Shown: positions 25,525 to 34,549 of the stretch, piece after piece
How positions within the stretch are numbered: the stretch's first letter is position 1
Layout: the number at the start of each line of letters is the position of its first letter
From: Nostoc sp. S4
GTDB taxonomy: Bacteria; Cyanobacteriota; Cyanobacteriia; Cyanobacteriales; Nostocaceae
Direction of reading: 5' to 3'
Length of the DNA stretch: 64,000 bases
Assembly: GCA_029379225.1 (NCBI GenBank)
Contig: JAQYWR010000030.1
Location: 32,613-96,612 of the forward strand
Translations under genes and position numbers: made by a program
The notes under the pieces: generated by a model
Databases searched by the model: none
The model's input: the letters and a program-made list of their open reading frames with translations, nothing else
What the model was told of the DNA's origin: nothing

Positions 25525-26184
25525 ATGACATCAAAAAACATAACCCAAACCAGAACTCGCGTGCTTTTAGCTTTGTGGGATTTGGGAGGAATTCAGCAGC
25601 AAGTGAATAAAGGTATACTCACGAAACGAATTGTATCAAAAAATAAAAAGGTAGCAGATTATCAAGGAATACTCGAGGAATTACAGAATCAAGGAGCGAT
25701 CGCAATTTCCAAAAAGGGATATTCTCTGATATCTCCCAAAGGTTTAGAGGTATTGGATGAGGGTTTGAGGAGTGATGATTTTAAATTTGAAGGGACGATT
25801 GTCGGAACTTGGGCGGCGAATGCGTTGGTGAAGTGGATTTGTAAGAAAGGTGTTGCGGTAGCTGGTGCAGATGTACCAATAAATGGGAAGAGTGGGGCGA
25901 TCGCTTCTTACGACGAGTTTAAATCTGTGGCGTTGGAAGTTTACGACAAGCTGAACCAAAACTACAACTTAGACGACTTGGTGCCAATTTATCGGATTAG
26001 GAGAGAAATAGGCGATCGGGTTAGTCGTGAAGATTTTAACACATGGTTGCTAGAAATTCAGGAGAAAGACATTTTACAACTTCAGGGTGGAAGCATAGAA
26101 GATAGCGCTCCCGACAAGATTGAAGATTCTATTACTACTAAAGTTAGTGGATTACGCTGTTATGCTAAACGCCTCAATTTTTAA
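25525..26184 (+). CDS. Winged-helix-like protein of putative three-gene system, 219 aa
   Basis: No named family recognised. Residues about 8-80 look like a winged helix: RTRVLLALWDLGG, a recognition-like helix NKKVADYQGILEELQNQG and a wing AISKKGYSLISPKGLEVL. Residues about 120-219 form a second conserved-looking domain (YDEFKSVALEVYDKLNQNY, LVPIYRIRREIGDRVS, DILQLQGGSIED, KIEDSI), possibly a second winged helix. I chose the ATG at 25525 over a TTG at 25504. The ATPase gene follows after 63 bp. A DNA-binding or sensor role is inferred. Two HIP1 sites are present. Confidence 0.75.
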   Translation: MTSKNITQTRTRVLLALWDLGGIQQQVNKGILTKRIVSKNKKVADYQGILEELQNQGAIAISKKGYSLISPKGLEVLDEGLRSDDFKFEGTIVGTWAANALVKWICKKGVAVAGADVPINGKSGAIASYDEFKSVALEVYDKLNQNYNLDDLVPIYRIRREIGDRVSREDFNTWLLEIQEKDILQLQGGSIEDSAPDKIEDSITTKVSGLRCYAKRLNF

Positions 26185-26247
26185 ACTAAGTTACTCGGTT
26201 TTTATCGCTTTTATTTATTAGTTGTTATCTTCAGGAGATGCACAATC

Positions 26248-28155
26248 ATGAGTAATTATTTATCTTCATATTCAGATATCAATAAAGCTATTACAAGTCA
26301 TAATCCATTTGACAGATCATTAGTAGTTAGAAATCATGATATTTGGAACAAAACTTTTCCTGATGTTCCTTCCATAAATGCTCATGTATCAGATGCTGTT
26401 TTTCAGGCAATAGAGCAAATTTCCACAGGAAAGCGTTCAGTTATTGGTATAACTATTAAAGCTGAAAAAGGACTAGGAAAAAGTCACTTAATGAGTCGTA
26501 TTCGTCACCATCTTCAAGGTAAAGGCGATAGTTTTTTTGTCTATATGAGCGAAGTTGACTATGGTGACTTAAACAAAATACATTCTAATTTTCTAAACAC
26601 ATTGACATCTAGTCTAAAGCAGACTGGTAGTCAAAGTGTAATGCAATGGCAAGAGATGGCAACTACTTTAGTCAACGAAGTATATAAGTCAAGCTACACT
26701 CCTCAACAGTTAATGAAGCGATTTCCTGGGGTTTTAGCTCAACATCCTAAAATAGTAGATGCCTTGACTGCTAAAGTACTAAAACTTAAGCCTAGTATTG
26801 AAAATCCTTATTTGATTCAGGCTATCCTATGGACACTTTCTTTAGATAAAGTTTCATTTGCAATTAATTGGCTTGCTGGCAGAGACTTAGCACAATCACA
26901 AGCTGATTCTATGGGATTACCAAATACTAGTTATAACAATAAAGAAGCTGAAGCATTCCAAACTGTATGCCAAATTCTTGACTTAATTGGTGACTATAGA
27001 ACAATAGTTATCTGCTTCGATGAGTTAGAAAGCCTCAATTGCAACGATCAGGGTTTTACAAGAGCACAAGTTACTGCTCTGTTTGCGAAAGATATATATA
27101 GCAGAATAAAACGTGGAGTCTTAATTCTAGCTATGTTCGATGAAACTTGGACACAACAAGTTAAAGTTGTGCCACAAGCCTATTCGGTTATTGACAGAAT
27201 TGGCGAAAAGAAATTTGATTTGAGGCATCTTAATAGTGATGATGTAGTAACTCTTGTCTCCCACTGGCTAAAAGAGTTTTATGATACAAATAATTTAACT
27301 CCACCTCATTGTCTCTATCCTTTTGATGAAAATAATTTACGAGAGCTTGGTAAAGAAAAGCCAATAGTTAGAAAGGTTTTACAGTGGTGTACAAATAACT
27401 GGAATTTACCTGGTTGCCTACCTACACAAGTAGAGCCACTACATAAAATTGAAAAAGCTTTTAATAAAGAACTTGTAGCACTTGATAACACAATAGAAAA
27501 TTACTTTGAAGACAGTAGTACTATAGCTGATGCTATACGTTTTTGTTTATTAACTCTGAAAGGCGAAACTATAGAAAGAGTAAAAATCGATGAGGTTGAG
27601 GAAGTTATAGTCGAAAATGTAGATAAAGGCTACCTTAGTTTTAGAATTATTGGTAAGGAAAATGGAAGAGTTGTCAAAATAGTAGTAGCAGTTGTGCAGG
27701 AATCTAGTAATAGATTTGTAAGTGCTGCTTTAAAAAGATTAATAGATTATAAAACATTTAATATGACTCGTGGCTGCTTAGTTCGTGCTAAAGACGTGAA
27801 ATATAATACTAAAGGGAAAGAATATTTAGATAAACTGCTTTCTAAAAATTTAGGAGGAGAATTTGTCAAGCTTGTTGTTGAGGATATTAAACCTCTTTTA
27901 GCTATTTTATTTGTTAAGCAAGCTGGGAAAGATTATGAAGTTAGTGATGAGGAAATTTTTCAGTTTATAGTTCAGCAAAAAATTGCAGTTAATAACTATT
28001 TAATTCGTGAAATTTTAAGCGATCCATCTGGTCAAATTCCTAATGGTTTAATAAATGAAGAATGTCTTGCTGAAACTCAGTCCATACAAGATAAAAATGT
28101 AGATAAAGAAGTAGATACTATGCTCGATAATTTACTTGTGAAACTTGGTTTATGA
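26248..28155 (+). CDS. AAA-like P-loop ATPase of putative three-gene system, 635 aa
   Basis: Walker A is AEKGLGKSH (residues 72-80). Walker B is IVICFDEL (253-260, with D258-E259). A sensor-like strand LILAMFDETW (292-301) and a lid-like helical region (DRIGEKKFDLRHLNSDDVVTL) follow. Residues about 440-570 form a separate mixed domain (VAVVQESSNRFVSAALKRL, RGCLVRAKDVKYNTKGKEY, LLAILFV) not recognised, perhaps nuclease-derived. Ribosome binding site CAGGAG. The gene overlaps the next by four bases. It has no HIP1 octamer in 1.9 kb, unlike both partners. Function unknown; ATP-driven DNA processing or defence is possible. Confidence 0.85.
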   Translation: MSNYLSSYSDINKAITSHNPFDRSLVVRNHDIWNKTFPDVPSINAHVSDAVFQAIEQISTGKRSVIGITIKAEKGLGKSHLMSRIRHHLQGKGDSFFVYMSEVDYGDLNKIHSNFLNTLTSSLKQTGSQSVMQWQEMATTLVNEVYKSSYTPQQLMKRFPGVLAQHPKIVDALTAKVLKLKPSIENPYLIQAILWTLSLDKVSFAINWLAGRDLAQSQADSMGLPNTSYNNKEAEAFQTVCQILDLIGDYRTIVICFDELESLNCNDQGFTRAQVTALFAKDIYSRIKRGVLILAMFDETWTQQVKVVPQAYSVIDRIGEKKFDLRHLNSDDVVTLVSHWLKEFYDTNNLTPPHCLYPFDENNLRELGKEKPIVRKVLQWCTNNWNLPGCLPTQVEPLHKIEKAFNKELVALDNTIENYFEDSSTIADAIRFCLLTLKGETIERVKIDEVEEVIVENVDKGYLSFRIIGKENGRVVKIVVAVVQESSNRFVSAALKRLIDYKTFNMTRGCLVRAKDVKYNTKGKEYLDKLLSKNLGGEFVKLVVEDIKPLLAILFVKQAGKDYEVSDEEIFQFIVQQKIAVNNYLIREILSDPSGQIPNGLINEECLAETQSIQDKNVDKEVDTMLDNLLVKLGL

Positions 28156-29612
28156 GTAATTTAATTTTGCTCAATACTGCCTTATGTCTACCTTATCCTG
28201 ACATTGAAGCTTTGGTACAGGGTCGAATAATTGTAGCTCTACCGGAGACATTTATTCATCCAGGGCGTTCCTTTGCTCTCTATCCATCCGTAACTTCAAT
28301 CAATGTATTACCCGATGGACAATACTATAAATCAAATTTCTTGAGGATTATCCAGAAAGTTACTACTCAAATAAGTTCTGAAACAGTCTGGATTCAATCT
28401 TGGGGTAAATGTGAACTGTGCCAAATCCTAAATAACTCAGAATCATTAGAAATTTTATCACAATTAAATATTTGGACAATAAAAGGACTACAACAGATTT
28501 TACTGCAAAGGAAGCATATCTTTCTTGCTTATTTACGTATCTATGTGTTGTCTGAGCCAATTGAAATACCTGTGAATCCAAAAAGCCAGTTTATGGGTTT
28601 ACCTCATCCATTGAAGGTATCTCTTGATTTACCAGTATTAACCGATCGCACTTTCGCCCAACGCAAGCATCAATTAGAAAAATTAGAGCCACCACTGCAT
28701 CCTGAACTTGAAGAATTGCAAAGTGCGATCGCATCCCTAACTATTACCCAACCAGCCGCGAAACAATTAGACGACGATATCAAAGTATTTTTGGGTTGGA
28801 GTAGTGAGAAGCCAATTAAGCAACCCGATCCAAATTTAGCTTGGATAAATGATATTGCAAAATTGGGCGATCGCAGCATCGAAAAAGATGAGAAAAAAAG
28901 CAACTACCAAGCTGGTACAGATTTTGAAAACATTGCACGTCAAAGTCTAGAGTTTTTAGGTTTCAAAGTTGAAAGTGCTTTCAAAGGTGGTGCTGGAGGC
29001 TTAGATTTATTTTGTTCAAAACCTTACCCTATTATTTGCGAGTGTAAGGCGGGTAAGCTGATTCCAAGTCGTACTGTTGAGGAATTACTCAAACTTGGTG
29101 GAATGCACTTAGGTAAAACTCAACTATTTACTTCAGCTAAGTTAGTAATTGGCCCTGGTAATCCATCTCCAGACACACTAAAAGCTGCTAAAGAATGGGA
29201 AGTAAGTATTATTAATGCTATGACTTTACAAAAGCTCGTTGAATTAAAAGCAAAATATCCAGGTGCTATTAATTTAGTCGAATTACAGCAGTATCTAGAG
29301 CCTGGACAAATTGACTATAAAATTGATGAATATATTCAGAAAGTGGAAAGAGTGATTAAGTTGCGATCGCACATTATCGAACTTGTTAAAAATTATTTGC
29401 AAAATTCAGGTACGGAATCTGCTGGTGTCGAAGCTTTACACGGTGCTTACTTCGGTTCACATCCACTACAGGCACTAAAAATAGATGAAATGCACGAAAT
29501 TTTGATAGAAGTTTCTTCGCCATTAACAGGCTATTTAGGACGGATTAAAAGTAGTGATTGGAGGGGCGATCGCTTTTACTTCCTACGCGATTTGCCTATT
29601 AATCTAAAATAA
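28152..29612 (+). CDS. DUF1802-family protein with PD-(D/E)XK nuclease domain, 486 aa
   Basis: The N-terminal 220 residues resemble cyanobacterial proteins annotated as DUF1802 (LNTALCLPYPDIEALVQGRIIVALP, SFALYP). Residues about 252-365 have a PD-(D/E)XK nuclease pattern: E259 in the first helix, D285 in GGAGGLDLF, and E297-x-K299 in IICECKAGK. The C-terminal part (IKLRSHIIELVKNY to the end) ends in a DRFYFLRDLPI segment. The ATG overlaps the ATPase stop, indicating translational coupling. Expected activity is DNA cleavage or nicking, unproven. Four HIP1 sites. Confidence 0.85.
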   Translation: MSNLILLNTALCLPYPDIEALVQGRIIVALPETFIHPGRSFALYPSVTSINVLPDGQYYKSNFLRIIQKVTTQISSETVWIQSWGKCELCQILNNSESLEILSQLNIWTIKGLQQILLQRKHIFLAYLRIYVLSEPIEIPVNPKSQFMGLPHPLKVSLDLPVLTDRTFAQRKHQLEKLEPPLHPELEELQSAIASLTITQPAAKQLDDDIKVFLGWSSEKPIKQPDPNLAWINDIAKLGDRSIEKDEKKSNYQAGTDFENIARQSLEFLGFKVESAFKGGAGGLDLFCSKPYPIICECKAGKLIPSRTVEELLKLGGMHLGKTQLFTSAKLVIGPGNPSPDTLKAAKEWEVSIINAMTLQKLVELKAKYPGAINLVELQQYLEPGQIDYKIDEYIQKVERVIKLRSHIIELVKNYLQNSGTESAGVEALHGAYFGSHPLQALKIDEMHEILIEVSSPLTGYLGRIKSSDWRGDRFYFLRDLPINLK

Positions 29613-29686
29613 ACTAGTCTATAATTGCCAAGAAACACCAATTTACTCATCTGGTTCGGCAAATAAAGATTCTTAATATTACAGCA

Positions 29687-29735
29687 AGCAACAACGAGCG
29701 ATGCCCAACCCAGGCGTAGCTCGTTGTTGCTTTTA
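29687..29735 (+). terminator. Strong terminator closing the three-gene cassette
   Basis: AGCAACAACGAGC (29687-29699) pairs perfectly with GCTCGTTGTTGCT (29719-29731), giving 13 pairs around a 19-base loop, followed by TTTATT. The spacer 29613-29915 contains nothing else recognised. Confidence 0.9.
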
Positions 29736-29915
29736 TTCTCAGTATATATAATTTATAGTAATAAACTTTACATAAAATTCATACTTAGCCACTGTGTAAA
29801 TTCATTTACAGTATATTAGCAATCAAATACTGTCGAAGAGTCTGATTATACTTACTACACTGGTATTCATTAGCTACAATCCACTAGCAAGTTGAAGACT
29901 TAGGAGAAATGAGTT

Positions 29916-30575
29916 ATGTATTATCAAATTTGGAACTTTTTTCTTCAAGAAGATAAATATAATTATTGGAAAGAGCAAATAAAAATTCATAAAAATTTTA
30001 ATAGACTTACATGGCAAAATGTTATTGATTTTTTATCATTGGTAGAGCAGACTTATCTGCTGAAATATCAACTAGGAGAAACTGATAATCTTGAGCCATT
30101 TCTGAAGTTAGCAACAGAAAATGGTTACAATCTAACCGCAGAAGAACTTGGCTGGTTTTTGATCACTAGAAAGCAGATTTGGGATCTTTTTGACTTTGCC
30201 CAAAAAACACCGCTTCTTAAAGAACAATTGCTCACAGCTAAAAGTCCAGAGCATTTTGTCAATATAGCAGCGGAGAATGGTTATTACTTTTCTGTAGAAG
30301 AGTTAGCTTGGCTGTTAACTGAAATCAAGTCTTCGTCCGAATTAGTATCGATTAACAATAGTGTTGGTGAAATTCTAACGGTATCAAACTACGGCAGAAT
30401 TGAAACAGGATACTGGATTTGGCTGGCAGAAGACTGGGGGATTGTACCACCATTTTGTCATCGGGATAAGCCAGGTACTTTTTTATCTCAAAATGTCACT
30501 AATCCCTTTTTACCCGATCGCTGTTTCTTACCCAAGAGTTATTTTAACCAGCGCCTAATGGCAGTTCATAACTAG
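29916..30575 (+). CDS. Protein with two Nif11-like domains, 219 aa
   Basis: Two Nif11-type segments are seen: residues about 33-84 (VIDFLSLVEQTYLLKYQL, LATENGYNLTAEELGWFL) and 88-136 (LFDFAQKTPLLKEQL, IAAENGYYFSVEELAWLL). Nif11-like domains serve as leader peptides of ribosomal peptide natural products or occur in nitrogen-fixation-linked proteins. Here about 80 non-repetitive residues follow, with no GG cleavage site and few cysteines (two), and no modifying enzyme is adjacent. A stand-alone protein is more likely than a peptide precursor. Ribosome binding site AGGAG. Confidence 0.75.
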   Translation: MYYQIWNFFLQEDKYNYWKEQIKIHKNFNRLTWQNVIDFLSLVEQTYLLKYQLGETDNLEPFLKLATENGYNLTAEELGWFLITRKQIWDLFDFAQKTPLLKEQLLTAKSPEHFVNIAAENGYYFSVEELAWLLTEIKSSSELVSINNSVGEILTVSNYGRIETGYWIWLAEDWGIVPPFCHRDKPGTFLSQNVTNPFLPDRCFLPKSYFNQRLMAVHN

Positions 30576-30597
30576 AATAATGAATTACGAATTATTG

Positions 30598-30639
30598 AAG
30601 CATCCTAGATTAAAGATATACCTTCTATCTAAGATGCTT
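30598..30639. terminator. Bidirectional hairpin between convergent genes
   Basis: AAGCATCCTAGAT (30598-30610) pairs with ATCTAAGATGCTT (30627-30639), one mismatch, 16-base loop. There is no clean T tract on either strand. Its position between the convergent Nif11 and pgi genes suggests a terminator. Confidence 0.5.
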
Positions 30640-30703
30640 GACAATAAAAAATTGTTGCAGATACAACAATTATCAAAAAAATCTGATATCTGTACTACAG
30701 TTA

Positions 30704-32290
30704 TTAGTTAGCAGAAACCGTCAAACTACTGGGTTTATGGAAATCGCCTTCTAAAACCACACCCCGCTGATTGGCATAGAGATGACGCAAAATCTTATAA
30801 ATCGCCTCAACTTGCTCTGATGCACCAGCCTTTTGGGCGAGTTGTTCCACAGAAAGGGGAGTTTTTTCTTTTTGTAGCACTGCTACTACTCGTGTTTGCA
30901 AGTCAAGAATACTGGCCGCGGCTTTTTTGCCAGCTTCTACTCCTGGTTGATGGTAGGCGTTGATGTTGACCAAGCTAGCATATAAACCAACAGCACGCTC
31001 GTACAAAGCGATTAATGCCCCTACAGTTCGGGCGTTAACTTGGGGAATAGTAACTGTGATTGAATCGCGGTGATTTTCATAAAGTGCTTGTCGAGTTCCT
31101 TGCAGAAAACCAGAAAGATAATCGCCTGATGTCACTCCCGGATCTATTTCTGCCGACGCACCCTGACGATCTTCTAGAACTTCGATCAGAGTAGCAAAGA
31201 AATTCGGCACACCTTCGCGCAACTGCTGGACGTAAGCATGTTGATCTGTTGAGCCTTTGTTACCATAAACGGCGATGCCTTGGTAGACAGTTTTGCCGTC
31301 TAAGTCTTTTTCCTTGCCCAAGGATTCCATCACTAACTGTTGCAAATAGCGACTGAATAATAATAAGCTGTCCTTATAAGGTAGAACAACCATATCTTTT
31401 TCACCTCGTCCATTGCCAGCAAAGTACCAAGACAAAGCAAGCAAGGCTGCTGGGTTATTTTTCACATCTGGGACGCGGGTAGCATCATCCATTTCTTTTG
31501 CACCTTGGAGCATGGCGCCAACATCAATGCCTTGCAGTGCTGCTGGTACTAGCCCCACAGCAGACATTTCTGAGGTGCGTCCTCCCACCCAATCATACAT
31601 AGGAAACCTAGCCAGCCAGCCTTCCTCTTTGGCTACTTTATCGAGGTTGCTATCAGGGCTGGTAATAGCTACTGCATATTGAGCAAACTCTAAATTGTGT
31701 CCAGCGTAAGCTTTTTTAACTTCAATCATGCCGTTGCGAGGTTCTGGTGTTCCCCCAGATTTGGAGATCACCAATACTAAAGTACTAGCAAGATTGTTTC
31801 GCAAATGATTTAGAACGCGATCGATACCTGCTGGGTCACTGTTATCAATAAAGTGAATTTTCAGGGGCGGGAAATCAGCCGCCAAGGCTTCAGCGACAAA
31901 TTGGGGACCGAGGGCGGAACCACCAATACCGATAGAGATAATATCTGTGAAGCGGCTGGATCTGGGAGGATGAGTAGCACCTGTTTGGACTTTTTCTGCA
32001 AAGGCTTCGATTTGTTCTAGGGTTTGGACAATTTCTTGCGTAAGTTCTGGAGTTGGTGCTAAATCTGGATTTCGCAGCCAGTAGTGTCCAACCATACGGT
32101 TTTCATCGGGATTTGCGATCGCTCCTTTCTCGAGTTGAGCCATATCCGCAAACGCCTTCTCAAACTTCGGCTGCAATGACTCCACAAAGGCATCATCGAA
32201 CCGCATTCGACTCACATCTAAATACAGTCCTAATCCCTCGTGGAAATATAACCAGTTTTGGTATCGTTGCCAAAGTGCCCTAGCATCCAT
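30704..32290 (-). CDS. pgi: Glucose-6-phosphate isomerase, 528 aa
   Basis: It interconverts glucose-6-phosphate and fructose-6-phosphate in the cytosol. Visible motifs are IGIGGSALGPQFVAEAL, the phosphate-binding VISKSGGTPEPRNG, YDWVGGRTSEMSAVG, the glutamate/histidine region GNKGSTDQHAYVQQL and GVEAGKKAA near the end. Length is typical of cyanobacterial PGI. It is a single gene ending close to a hairpin. Confidence 0.96.
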   Translation of the reverse strand: MDARALWQRYQNWLYFHEGLGLYLDVSRMRFDDAFVESLQPKFEKAFADMAQLEKGAIANPDENRMVGHYWLRNPDLAPTPELTQEIVQTLEQIEAFAEKVQTGATHPPRSSRFTDIISIGIGGSALGPQFVAEALAADFPPLKIHFIDNSDPAGIDRVLNHLRNNLASTLVLVISKSGGTPEPRNGMIEVKKAYAGHNLEFAQYAVAITSPDSNLDKVAKEEGWLARFPMYDWVGGRTSEMSAVGLVPAALQGIDVGAMLQGAKEMDDATRVPDVKNNPAALLALSWYFAGNGRGEKDMVVLPYKDSLLLFSRYLQQLVMESLGKEKDLDGKTVYQGIAVYGNKGSTDQHAYVQQLREGVPNFFATLIEVLEDRQGASAEIDPGVTSGDYLSGFLQGTRQALYENHRDSITVTIPQVNARTVGALIALYERAVGLYASLVNINAYHQPGVEAGKKAAASILDLQTRVVAVLQKEKTPLSVEQLAQKAGASEQVEAIYKILRHLYANQRGVVLEGDFHKPSSLTVSAN

Positions 32291-32402
32291 AGGGAAATCT
32301 CAAATAATGTGTTTTTCAAAAACCAGTTTAATGGAAGGTCATAGCGATCCCTGCCTAGCGTTATACAGTTTACAGTTTTAAGTGTTCGCTAAACTATTTG
32401 GC

Positions 32403-32660
32403 TTAAACATCTGGCATAGGGATGACACGCAAAAATTTCACAATTCCACCCCTAATTTCTATACCAATCAGATATTCATCTAGGGTGAAGCGGTGAAAAA
32501 TCCCCTCACTATCAAGCTGTCGTAGTTCTTTCAGTCCACTGAGCTGCCAGTTTTGGGCAAATTCGGTAAATACAAAATCATACACCCGCTCGTAAGCAGC
32601 AGGTTCTAAATTTTTCAGGTCTAGCAAAAAAGACCTTGCATAGCGCACTTCTAGACTCAC
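32403..32660 (-). CDS. RelE/ParE-like toxin, 85 aa
   Basis: A small protein with the RelE fold pattern: EVRYARSFLLDLKNLEPAAYERVYDFVF (helices 1-2), GIFHRFTLDEYLIGIEIRGGIVKFLRVI (central strands), and an end near MPDV. RelE-type toxins cleave mRNA on the ribosome or poison gyrase (ParE); catalytic residues are too diverged to choose. The small upstream gene at 32751-32948, same strand and 90 bp away, is the likely antitoxin. Confidence 0.7.
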   Translation of the reverse strand: MSLEVRYARSFLLDLKNLEPAAYERVYDFVFTEFAQNWQLSGLKELRQLDSEGIFHRFTLDEYLIGIEIRGGIVKFLRVIPMPDV

Positions 32661-32750
32661 TAGGCTTTATACCATTTTGGATTTTGGATAGTGTACTCCT
32701 GTAAACAAGCAAGCTACGCATACTGGGACGAACTCCAAAGGGCTGCTGCG

Positions 32751-32948
32751 TTAGAAAAACATTAGCAATCGTATTGCTTCATCATGGGTTAAGATGTCCC
32801 ACGGCTGCTGCGATCGCTTAACTTTTTGTATGGCTCTAAGCATATAAGAGTCACAATGTAAAGCTTCGAGAACGTTCCAAATGCTTTGCAAATCCTCATC
32901 GGCTAACTGCTCGATTAAATGATGCATTCTCAATCGCAGCAAATTCAT
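32751..32948 (-). CDS. Probable antitoxin of the RelE-like pair, 65 aa
   Basis: A small helical protein (MNLLRLRMHHLIEQLADEDLQ, ALHCDSYMLRAIQKVKR) ending LTHDEAIRLLMFF, the style of cyanobacterial antitoxins that sit before RelE-like toxins. It lacks a recognisable DNA-binding fold. The start is the ATG at 32948 with an AAGGAAT region upstream. Assignment rests on position and size. Confidence 0.6.
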   Translation of the reverse strand: MNLLRLRMHHLIEQLADEDLQSIWNVLEALHCDSYMLRAIQKVKRSQQPWDILTHDEAIRLLMFF

Positions 32949-33415
32949 ACGTTAATTATTCCTTATAAGCAAACACTAATAGTAGATAGTATTCCCAAAA
33001 AATTAATCAGGCTTAACGACAATTGCAGTACTGCCCTCAAGTTAAGCTAAAATTTATTCGCCCAGTCAGGAGGACTGGGGGCACAGGGGCGTGTGGGAAG
33101 ATAAAGATTTGAGCCTTTGAACCTCAAGGTTGAACCTTTGAAGCTCAATGTTGAGCCTTAGCGACTTTCAACTTCCCACTCAAATCTTGCACCAATCGCA
33201 AAAACCACCATAAGTAAGAAACCTATAGCTAATAGCTGAAATCTTCTCAAGAGAACTAAACTCGATTAATGACTGGATTGCTACAGTCCACTTTAGTGGA
33301 CTTTAGCTTATTAGCTAAGAAATAAATTTCTTGGGAGGAGATTGAATAAGTGCAAGATTTCCACTCTACAAAATTCGAGAATTTATTGAAAATCCCTAAC
33401 TCCTAACTATTTAAT
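32949..33415. other. Repeat-containing spacer before livM
   Basis: About 33105-33190 holds imperfect tandem units (TTGAACCTCAAGG, TTGAACCTTTGAAGC, CTCAATGTTGAGCC). 33285-33302 is an eight-pair inverted repeat. The last 100 bp precede the transporter start and show no clear promoter. No gene was found. Confidence 0.55.
33285..33302. repeat. Small palindromic repeat AGTCCACT-TT-AGTGGACT
   Basis: Perfect eight-base inverted repeat separated by TT, followed by TTAGCTTATTAGCTAAG. From memory, this AGTCCACTTTAGTGGACTTT unit is dispersed in filamentous cyanobacterial genomes; that was not checked here. Confidence 0.65.
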
Positions 33416-34549
33416 ATGGTTGAATATCTCATTTTTTTAGCAATTTCTACAGCCAGTTTTGCCTTATTTGCTCTCGGACTAAATTTGCAGTGGGGTTTTA
33501 CAGGATTAATTAACTTTGGTCATATTGCTTTCATGACCTTGGGAGCATATACAACTGTGTTGTTAAGCTTAAAAGGCGTTCCCTTACTAATATCAGCGCT
33601 GGCTGGAGCAATTACAGCCGCTTTATTGGGTTTGATAATTGGTTTTGCAACTCTGCGCTTGCGGGAAGATTACCTAGCAATTGTCACTATTGGTACGGGA
33701 GAATTAATTCGTTTAGTAGTCAATAATCAGGAATTACCTGTGGGAGATTCTTGGGTTTCTGGGGCGTTTGGCGTACAAAGTTATGCCATACCCTTCTCCA
33801 CACAGCCGAGTTTATTTCTCAGATTAGTGATGATTGGGCTGTTAACATTAGTAGCTGTTGTAACTTTCTTGACGTTGTGGCGATGGATTCGTACTACTCA
33901 AGTATCTCGGACTACTGATTTTGATCAAAAAATGACTAGTAAACAAGAATTTGCATCGCGCTTGGGAGTAGCAGTTGTTTTAGCAGTTTTGGCAGCAGCA
34001 ATTTATATTTCTGGGGTAATTGGACTATATAATTACAACCCAAAAGCAGGTTTAATGTTGGTGTTGCTGTTAGTTTTAGCACTTGTATTCTGGCGGTTAG
34101 AAATTTTAGTGCGATCGCCTTGGGGTAGAATTCTCAAAGCTATCCGCGAAGATGAAGAAATTCCCAAAGCTTTGGGAAAAAATGTCTTTTGGTATAAACT
34201 ACAATCTCTGATGCTTGGAGGTGCGATCGCTGGTATTGCGGGTGCTTTCTTCGCTTGGCAACTGGGCGCTATTTATCCTGATAATTTTCAACCACAGTTG
34301 ACTTTTGATACTTGGATCATGGTAATTTTAGGCGGTTCTGGTAATAACATTGGCACAATCTTAGGTGCAGTAATTTTCTTTGCTTACGATGCCATTACGC
34401 GAGAAGTTTTACCCAGAATTATCTCCCTCGATGAAGCACGTTTGGGTGCATTTCGGATCATGGTAATTGGATTAATTTTAATGGTACTGATGATTTGGCG
34501 GCCTCAAGGTATCTTAGGGAAAAAGGAGGAACTCACCCTTGGTAAATAA
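33416..34549 (+). CDS. livM: LivM-type amino-acid ABC transporter permease, 377 aa
   Basis: Membrane subunit of a hydrophobic/neutral amino-acid importer. Eight or nine hydrophobic helices, with the LivM signature region GFTGLINFGHIAFMTLGAYTT near residue 30 and RLREDYLAIVTIGTGELIRLV near 85, and the EAA-like loop LKAIREDEEIPKALGKN near 240. It resembles the NatC/NatD permeases of the neutral amino-acid transport system known in Anabaena. The ATPase gene overlaps its 3' end by 11 bases. The binding-protein and second permease genes are not here. Confidence 0.88.
   Translation: MVEYLIFLAISTASFALFALGLNLQWGFTGLINFGHIAFMTLGAYTTVLLSLKGVPLLISALAGAITAALLGLIIGFATLRLREDYLAIVTIGTGELIRLVVNNQELPVGDSWVSGAFGVQSYAIPFSTQPSLFLRLVMIGLLTLVAVVTFLTLWRWIRTTQVSRTTDFDQKMTSKQEFASRLGVAVVLAVLAAAIYISGVIGLYNYNPKAGLMLVLLLVLALVFWRLEILVRSPWGRILKAIREDEEIPKALGKNVFWYKLQSLMLGGAIAGIAGAFFAWQLGAIYPDNFQPQLTFDTWIMVILGGSGNNIGTILGAVIFFAYDAITREVLPRIISLDEARLGAFRIMVIGLILMVLMIWRPQGILGKKEELTLGK

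Noticed and set aside
30704..32290. Plus-strand frames opposite pgi
   Set aside because: Shadow frames; the minus-strand gene is unambiguous.
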